Positions 4,712-8,744 of a stretch of DNA of 8,744 nt are shown here, in pieces (the stretch's first letter is position 1; each line of letters starts with the position of its first letter). The DNA is from Clostridia bacterium. Its GTDB lineage: Bacteria > Bacillota_A > Clostridia > UMGS1883 > HGM11501. The position numbers and the translations under genes are program-made. The stretch spans positions 1 to 8,744 of the forward strand of contig JAFXHP010000015.1 in assembly GCA_017536285.1 (NCBI GenBank), read 5' to 3'. The notes below the pieces were generated by a model. It searched no databases, was not told where the DNA came from, and saw only the letters and a program-made list of their open reading frames with translations.

Positions 4712-4739
4712 AAAAAGAATGCCGCTTTTTGTGGCACTC
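4712..4739 (-). terminator. Terminator of the four-gene operon
   Basis: The leftward transcript pairs GAGTGCCAC (4739-4731) with GCGGCATTC (4725-4717) around an AAAAA loop, with one mismatch and one wobble, followed by five U residues (4716-4712). It starts five bases after the stop codon of the small membrane protein gene. Confidence 0.75.
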
Positions 4740-4743
4740 ATCT

Positions 4744-4989
4744 TCAGCTTTTGTTCCGGGGTTTGGGGCGGGGCGTTTTTGTGACACTGCTGTAAAGAAA
4801 AATATCCTGAGAAACGGTGATGTTAAAGCTTGATCTGTCAATATAATTTGCGGCGTAGTTTTCGGGATTTGCCGTATTCATCTTGGAAAGCTTTACAAAA
4901 GTCATAATAAGGACAATTATAATAGGAAGGATTACAATTATTCCTGCAATAACGGCAATGTTTTCAATTAAAAAATCTGTATAACTCAT
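4744..4989 (-). CDS. Small membrane protein, split C-terminal part of a zinc-ribbon paralog
   Basis: An 81-residue protein with one strong membrane segment (about residues 9-33, rich in I, V and A) and a polar tail ending in a basic, proline-rich stretch. Its tail 'NYAANYIDRSSFNI...DIFLYSSV' aligns with the end of the neighbouring 389-residue protein, 'KFAENYVDKAGYKF...HYVYTELV', where it also follows a second membrane segment. The preceding 363-residue paralog stops right after its first membrane segment, so this gene supplies the missing part. The reading frame is shifted relative to that gene, the gap is 10 bp, and AGGAGA overlapping the upstream TAG stop precedes ATG 4989, so translational coupling is likely. 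It is the last gene of the operon. Function unknown. Confidence 0.75.
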   Translation of the reverse strand: MSYTDFLIENIAVIAGIIVILPIIIVLIMTFVKLSKMNTANPENYAANYIDRSSFNITVSQDIFLYSSVTKTPRPKPRNKS

Positions 4990-4999
4990 AACTAGTCTC

Positions 5000-6091
5000 C
5001 TACATCATAAAGTATGCACCGAGTAATGTTAGTGCGGAAGTTATTAAAAGCGAAACAGCATAGCATTTAAGAATAAAACGGTTTCGCTTTTTCTTGCACA
5101 CCGGGTATTCGCCCACAACCTTACCGGTTTGTCCGTTTATGGCATACTTGTAATTTTTCCCCTCGTACTTTATGTTAAGCATCCAGCAGGGAAGAAGGGC
5201 GTAGCGGGTTTTGCTATCACGAAGATTAATTCCTCCGCCGGTCTTAATAACGCCGGAAAAATGGGAGGTAGTTGCCAAAAATTCCGCTTCCGTACTGTTT
5301 TTTATTCTTTCGTTGGCACGGAGGCTCCCGTCCTCGGGAGATACGTCATATTTGTCTGCGAGGAAGCCTGCGAGAAATGCGGTGTCAAATTGGACCGCAT
5401 CGTTATAATCATAAGGCTCCAATGCCTCGGTGTAGGTGTTGTCGGTTTTTTTGCTTCCGTCGACAGGTATGCCTGAAAAGCTGATGCTTCCGCCACGAAT
5501 AAGTCTGAAATGGTCGGTTTTTGTATAGTTATAGTTTGAGTCGCTCCAGAAGCTCACACGCTTTCCGTTATAATTAAAATGTGCATCGCAAGTGGCATCA
5601 AACATCCAGAAAGGCAGATAAATTCCGCTCATTTCCTCAATTCTCTTTTTCGATTTGAATTCATCCGGCAAAAACGGTGCTTTTGCCGCGGCATTTTCAA
5701 AACATTCCATAGCTTCCTTTTTGTTTACCCGGAAGGGAATGATATAGTCAGGCATTAAGCTTCCTTCAAACTGCTTTTTGATAATGGTTGCATTTCCGCA
5801 GTAGGGGCAGATTGTTGCTCCCAGCGAAGAATCTCCGGTAATCTCAGCAGAGCAGGAAGGACATGAATAGGATGAAAGAGTGTCTGATTCGCTTTCGGGG
5901 AAGTTTCTCGGAGTGTAAGTGCTCCAGTCATAGCTTTCCTTTCCTTCTTCCGCCTCGGCATTTTCGATTTCCGTTATGGATTCCAGAGTATATTCGTTTT
6001 TGCAGGATTCGCAAAGTAAATTGTGGGTGTCTGCATCGAAAACGAGCGTCGATGCACATGCGGGACATTTATAGTTTTTAATATTATCCAT
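5000..6091 (-). CDS. Membrane protein with two N-terminal zinc ribbons
   Basis: A 363-residue protein with two four-cysteine zinc ribbons, C9-x2-C12...C27-x2-C30 and C77-x2-C80...C95-x2-C98, the second being CPSC/CPYC. A conserved core follows with blocks shared with the next gene upstream: 'PFLPDEF', 'YLPFWMFD', 'DNTYTEALEPYD' and 'YKYAINGQTGKVVGE'. It ends in a single membrane segment (about 343-362) and stops directly afterwards with TAG. Proteins of this type are usually annotated only as zinc-ribbon or TFIIB-type zinc-ribbon proteins, and I know of no defined function. The cysteines likely bind zinc on the cytoplasmic side. It is 11 bp downstream of its paralog with an AGAGG ribosome binding site. 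With the following 81-residue gene it reconstitutes the paralog's architecture. Confidence 0.85.
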   Translation of the reverse strand: MDNIKNYKCPACASTLVFDADTHNLLCESCKNEYTLESITEIENAEAEEGKESYDWSTYTPRNFPESESDTLSSYSCPSCSAEITGDSSLGATICPYCGNATIIKKQFEGSLMPDYIIPFRVNKKEAMECFENAAAKAPFLPDEFKSKKRIEEMSGIYLPFWMFDATCDAHFNYNGKRVSFWSDSNYNYTKTDHFRLIRGGSISFSGIPVDGSKKTDNTYTEALEPYDYNDAVQFDTAFLAGFLADKYDVSPEDGSLRANERIKNSTEAEFLATTSHFSGVIKTGGGINLRDSKTRYALLPCWMLNIKYEGKNYKYAINGQTGKVVGEYPVCKKKRNRFILKCYAVSLLITSALTLLGAYFMM

Positions 6092-6102
6092 AATACAACC
6101 TC

Positions 6103-7272
6103 TTACTTATTGTTATTTTCTCCATAACCATAAATCCGCTGGGCAAGACTTCGTAAACCGTGAACAACGGGCATAGCGACAAGTTCGGTATATACATAGT
6201 GCTTTTTGGTTCTCATAAATTTATATCCTGCTTTATCCACATAATTTTCTGCAAACTTATTTCTTGCAGGCTTTCCGGGGGAGCGAAGCTTTATGTTTGT
6301 GGCAATAAGTGAGGAAAGATAGGGAATTGCAACAAGAAAAAAGGAAATTAAAAGTTCGGGATGCTTGAATGTTTTTCCGAAAAGCGATAAAAGGAAAAGA
6401 ACTCCGAAGGTTATTAAAGCGGTGGGGAGCATAGATAGAAGAAAAGCTTTTATGAAATATAAATTTCGCTTTTTTACGGAAATGGGAATTTCGCCCACTA
6501 CCTTTCCCGTCTGCCCGTTTACGGCATAACGGTAAAGCTTTTCCTTATAGCATATATTCATAAGCCATACCGGAAGCAGGTTGCAGTCAGAATTTTTGTC
6601 TGACATTCCGTATTCCGCTTTCTCCCTTGTTACATCGTCGTATTCGGAAAGCGATTCTGAAAAGTCCTTTTCAAGTGTATTGTGAAGCCTTTCTTCGGCT
6701 ATTTTCTCTGCCTCTTTTACGGATACGTTTGCTTTTTCCGCAAAGTACCCTTTAAGATATTCTTCTCTGAAAGGAACTATTTCTGATGAATCGTAGGGTT
6801 CAATTGCCTCGGTATAGGCATTGTCTGCCTGAATGGAGGCGTCCACAGGGATGTCCTCGTATTCCGCACTTCCCTCACGGTCAACAGAAAAGGTTTGGAA
6901 GTAAGAATAGGGCATTCCGTAGGGATTTCTGAAATTATGCTTTTTTTGGGCGTGATAGGTAAGCTTGGCGTTACATCTTCCGTCAAACAGCCAGAATGGA
7001 ATGTAAAAGCCCTTGAGGGAAGAGACTAAATCTGCCTTTTCATACTCGTCGGGTAAAAATGGCACTTTTTCAGAAATTTCCTTAAACCTTCCTGCGGCAT
7101 CTTCTTTTGTAACCTTGAAAGGAATTATAAATTCAGGCATGCCGGTGTTATCTGAAGGATTATATGCACCTGCTTCGCTTCCGCAGTAGGGGCAATTTAG
7201 GGTCTTTTCGTCCGAAAGCTTTATAAATGCCGATTTACATAAGGGGCATAAATAGTGGGTAAGATTACTCAA
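6103..7272 (-). CDS. Membrane protein with one N-terminal zinc ribbon (paralog)
   Basis: A 389-residue protein with one zinc ribbon (CPLC 9-12, CPYC 27-30), then a soluble core with 'PFLPDEY', 'YIPFWLFD', 'IPVDASIQADNAYTEAIEPYD' in part, and 'YRYAVNGQTGKVVGE'. Two membrane segments follow (about 273-297 and 306-325), then a cytoplasmic or exposed tail of about 60 residues. It aligns over most of its length with the next gene but lacks that protein's first zinc ribbon. It begins at TTG (7272) with AAGGAGAG 6 nt upstream; reading starts at SNLTHYLCP. It lies 15 bp after the SGNH esterase gene, so the two are surely cotranscribed. Function unknown; the role of the family in envelope or membrane stress is speculation that I cannot support from sequence. 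Confidence 0.85.
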   Translation of the reverse strand: MSNLTHYLCPLCKSAFIKLSDEKTLNCPYCGSEAGAYNPSDNTGMPEFIIPFKVTKEDAAGRFKEISEKVPFLPDEYEKADLVSSLKGFYIPFWLFDGRCNAKLTYHAQKKHNFRNPYGMPYSYFQTFSVDREGSAEYEDIPVDASIQADNAYTEAIEPYDSSEIVPFREEYLKGYFAEKANVSVKEAEKIAEERLHNTLEKDFSESLSEYDDVTREKAEYGMSDKNSDCNLLPVWLMNICYKEKLYRYAVNGQTGKVVGEIPISVKKRNLYFIKAFLLSMLPTALITFGVLFLLSLFGKTFKHPELLISFFLVAIPYLSSLIATNIKLRSPGKPARNKFAENYVDKAGYKFMRTKKHYVYTELVAMPVVHGLRSLAQRIYGYGENNNK

Positions 7273-7278
7273 AGAAAT

Positions 7279-7286
7279 CTCTCCTT
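7279..7286 (-). promoter_or_regulatory. Ribosome binding site that sets the TTG start at 7272
   Basis: AAGGAGAG with a 6-nt spacer before TTG. No ATG or GTG lies between the site and the first zinc-ribbon cysteine, so TTG is the only sensible start. Confidence 0.85.
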
Positions 7287-7287
7287 A

Positions 7288-8328
7288 TTATAAGTTAAGT
7301 GCCTTTTTTACGGCTTCGCCTATGTGCTTTGCCATAAAGTAAAAGCCTAAATCCGTGGGATGGCATCCGTCAACGGTGCAGTCGTGATTACCCTCGAAAA
7401 TTTCATAGCCGTCCACAAAGTAAAGGTTTTTATCACCTAAGGATTTGCCTTTTTCATAGTTTGTCTTTATAATCTCTCTTCTTACGGGCCACATTCCTCC
7501 GGCCAAAGTGGGAGAAGAAACCATAACAATGGGAAGGTCCGGCCTTTTTTCACGAAGCTTTTTATAGAAAGGCTCGTGGGTTTTTTCTAAAAACTCGGGT
7601 GTGGGGGCGTTGTGGTCGTAGTCATACACAAAAACGCTCATGGGAAGACTTGATATATAGTCGCACATTATATCTTCCGCCTTGCAGGAGCCTGAAAAGC
7701 CTAAATTAATATAGTCCGCATCAATATTCCTGTGAATAATTGCCTGATAGCTTGTGCCGGGGCGGCTTGCGCAGCCGCCCTGAGTGATGGATGAGCCGTA
7801 GTAAACCACGGGAGTGTCGATTTTGTAGGCGGGAGCTTTTTCTGTCTTTGCATTTTTAGAAAGTCCTACAGAAAGAGTCCTTACCCCTGAATAAAGGGGG
7901 AAGTTTATTTCATAGGTATGCATTTTTCCGTCTGTTCGCTTGCACATGGTATAGCCTGAATCGTTAACGCCTATTTCCGGCTGATAGGTTGCATAGTATA
8001 TGTTGTCAACATAAATATCAAAGCCGGCAGAGCCTGCGAAGGTCATATGAGACATTTTGGAAACGTTTATAAGAGTCGAGCTTATAACGATGTAGGGAGA
8101 GTCTGTTATAAAGCGGAGTCTTCCGCCTGCTGTATGAGTATGGAGGGTTTTGACACCGTCATTCACATTTGTTCCCACGCTTTCAGGAAGGCGGCGGAAG
8201 CATCCGTTTTCATAAAACACGCCGTGAAGGGAAAATGTGTCATCTTTCGCATCGTGAAAGACTAAATCGCTTTCGTCTATGGAGTTTTCTGTAAAAAAGT
8301 TTTTATCAATGGAAGATATGTCAAACAT
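7288..8328 (-). CDS. SGNH/GDSL-type esterase with GxDLY domain
   Basis: A 346-residue protein in two parts. The N-terminal beta-rich domain contains GFDIY (102-106), matching the GxDLY-type domain (PF14607) that precedes SGNH hydrolases of the Lipase_GDSL_3 kind (PF14606). The C-terminal part (about 172-346) carries the catalytic blocks: GSSITQGG with the probable nucleophile Ser180, block II NLGFSG (208-213), a block III variant DYDHN (236-240), and block V DGCHP with Asp320 and His323. There is no signal peptide, so it is probably cytoplasmic. Relatives are carbohydrate or acyl esterases; the substrate here is unknown, with deacetylation of an imported sugar or glycan fragment a reasonable guess. 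It starts at ATG 8328 behind AAGGAG and is the first gene of the operon. Confidence 0.88.
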   Translation of the reverse strand: MFDISSIDKNFFTENSIDESDLVFHDAKDDTFSLHGVFYENGCFRRLPESVGTNVNDGVKTLHTHTAGGRLRFITDSPYIVISSTLINVSKMSHMTFAGSAGFDIYVDNIYYATYQPEIGVNDSGYTMCKRTDGKMHTYEINFPLYSGVRTLSVGLSKNAKTEKAPAYKIDTPVVYYGSSITQGGCASRPGTSYQAIIHRNIDADYINLGFSGSCKAEDIMCDYISSLPMSVFVYDYDHNAPTPEFLEKTHEPFYKKLREKRPDLPIVMVSSPTLAGGMWPVRREIIKTNYEKGKSLGDKNLYFVDGYEIFEGNHDCTVDGCHPTDLGFYFMAKHIGEAVKKALNL

Positions 8329-8360
8329 AAAAACTCTCCTTTATTATATAATTTAACTGT

Positions 8361-8389
8361 ATAATAGCACAAAATATGCCGTTTTTCAA
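8361..8389 (-). promoter_or_regulatory. Promoter of the esterase / zinc-ribbon operon
   Basis: Read leftward, TTGAAA (8389-8384), a 17-bp spacer and TATTAT (8366-8361). The start would be about 25 nt ahead of the esterase ATG. No other clear promoter is seen in the short gaps between the following three genes. Confidence 0.75.
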
Positions 8390-8417
8390 TACAATCCGAC
8401 AGTTTTTTATTTTTATC

Positions 8418-8446
8418 TTGACAAAGTGAATTTAATGTGCTATCAT
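8418..8446 (+). promoter_or_regulatory. Promoter of the glycine riboswitch transcript
   Basis: TTGACA (8418-8423), a 17-bp spacer and TATCAT (8441-8446). It is divergent from the operon promoter; the -35 boxes are 28 bp apart. Transcription should begin near 8453, just ahead of the first helix of the riboswitch. Confidence 0.8.
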
Positions 8447-8468
8447 AATGGCAATTAAATACCCGATG

Positions 8469-8585
8469 ATGTTTTCAGAATCGTATGAGACCGGAAACAT
8501 GGGGAACTCTGGAGAATCTCTTTAATTAGGGTGCCGAAGGGGCAAAGGTGAAAACCGAATCTCTCAGGCAAAAGGACAGAGCATA
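8469..8585 (+). ncRNA. Glycine riboswitch, single aptamer
   Basis: The core matches the glycine riboswitch: CTCTGGAGA, then GTGCCGAAGGGGCAAA, GGTGAAAACC, and CTCTCAGGCAAAAGGACAGAG. P1 pairs CTCTG (8507-8511) with CAGAG (8577-8581). Only one full aptamer is present. A helix ATGTTTTC/GGAAACAT (8469-8476 with 8493-8500) precedes it and may be the reduced 'ghost' partner seen in singlet glycine riboswitches. The RNA binds glycine and controls the symporter gene through the terminator at 8621-8657. The direction of control is not settled by sequence; for a transporter either induction or repression is possible. Confidence 0.93.
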
Positions 8586-8620
8586 TGACAGCTTTAGGGT
8601 TGACAGTTCTTTTTCTTTGG

Positions 8621-8657
8621 AGTTATCGGTGTTTAATCGATAACTTTTTTATTTTTT
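8621..8657 (+). terminator. Riboswitch expression-platform terminator
   Basis: AGTTATCG (8621-8628) pairs with CGATAACT (8638-8645) around a nine-base loop, and a long T-rich tract runs to 8657. It sits between the aptamer and the ribosome binding site, indicating control of transcription elongation. I see no clear competing antiterminator beyond a possible GAACT (8504-8508) / AGTTC (8605-8609) pairing. Confidence 0.85.
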
Positions 8658-8670
8658 AGGAGGCATTTAT

Positions 8671-8744
8671 ATGCAGGAAAAATTGTTAAGTATTGTGGCG
8701 AAAGCCAACGGCTATCTGGCGGATTACATTTTAATAATCCTCCT
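8671..8744 (+). CDS. Sodium:alanine/glycine symporter (AGCS family), 5' end only
   Basis: The first 24 codons are present, MQEKLLSIVAKANGYLADYI and onward into LIIL, with AGGAGG (8658-8663) 7 nt before the ATG; the window ends inside the gene. The short amphipathic N-terminus leading into a hydrophobic segment, together with the glycine riboswitch, fits the AGCS (amino acid carrier, Na+:alanine/glycine) family, whose members are typically about 450 residues and take up alanine or glycine with sodium. The assignment depends mostly on the riboswitch context, because very little protein sequence is visible. A glycine cleavage system protein is less likely given the N-terminal sequence. Confidence 0.7.
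   Translation, partial: MQEKLLSIVAKANGYLADYILIIL

Noticed and set aside
4987..5004. Programmed frameshift joining the 363- and 81-residue genes
   Set aside because: The second frame has a TGA immediately upstream of the first gene's TAG, leaving no slippery overlap, and the second gene has its own ribosome binding site and ATG.

Overview
The window looks like a chromosomal piece of a low-GC, Gram-positive Clostridia-type bacterium, probably an uncultured gut Oscillospiraceae or Ruminococcaceae relative. The signs are consensus TTGACA-17-TATAAT promoters, strong AGGAGG-type ribosome binding sites, TTG and GTG starts, U-tract terminators, a glycine riboswitch before a Na+/amino-acid symporter, and a secreted protein with Clostridia-style 'VGWY' repeats. 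The taxonomy is inference.

Positions 1-3063 are a tRNA and repeat landscape read mostly leftward. It holds two intact proline tRNA genes on the minus strand: GGG anticodon at 431-507 and UGG anticodon at 2295-2371. Around them lie decayed proline-tRNA copies at 189-372, 2094-2187, 2509-2561 and 2802-2855, with hairpin terminators, a 77-bp perfect direct repeat, a small asymmetric palindrome family, and an alternating repeat/hairpin array at 79-154. Between 2365 and 3000 runs a tandem array of four modules in an A-B-A-B order, about 147 bp each; each module begins with the 5' end of the UGG proline tRNA. A perfect-consensus promoter sits beyond the array at 3033-3061 and may drive it together with the tRNA. 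Inside this landscape is one rightward protein gene (693-1742), a secreted seven-repeat 'GWYWG' protein ending in a DnaJ-like four-pair cysteine module.

Positions 3064-4626 hold a leftward monocistronic gene for a cytoplasmic class C beta-lactamase-like serine hydrolase, with its own promoter and terminator.

Positions 4712-8389 form a leftward four-gene operon: an SGNH-type esterase with a GxDLY N-terminal domain, then two paralogous zinc-ribbon membrane proteins, then a small membrane protein. The small protein matches the C-terminal part of the first paralog, so the second paralog appears to be split into two translationally coupled genes.

Positions 8418-8744 diverge rightward: a promoter, a single-aptamer glycine riboswitch with a terminator, and the start of an AGCS-family sodium:alanine/glycine symporter cut by the window edge.

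I see no phage, CRISPR-Cas, toxin-antitoxin or transposase gene. The least explained material is the tRNA-proline-derived tandem array, the repeat/hairpin array at the left edge, and the split zinc-ribbon paralog pair.
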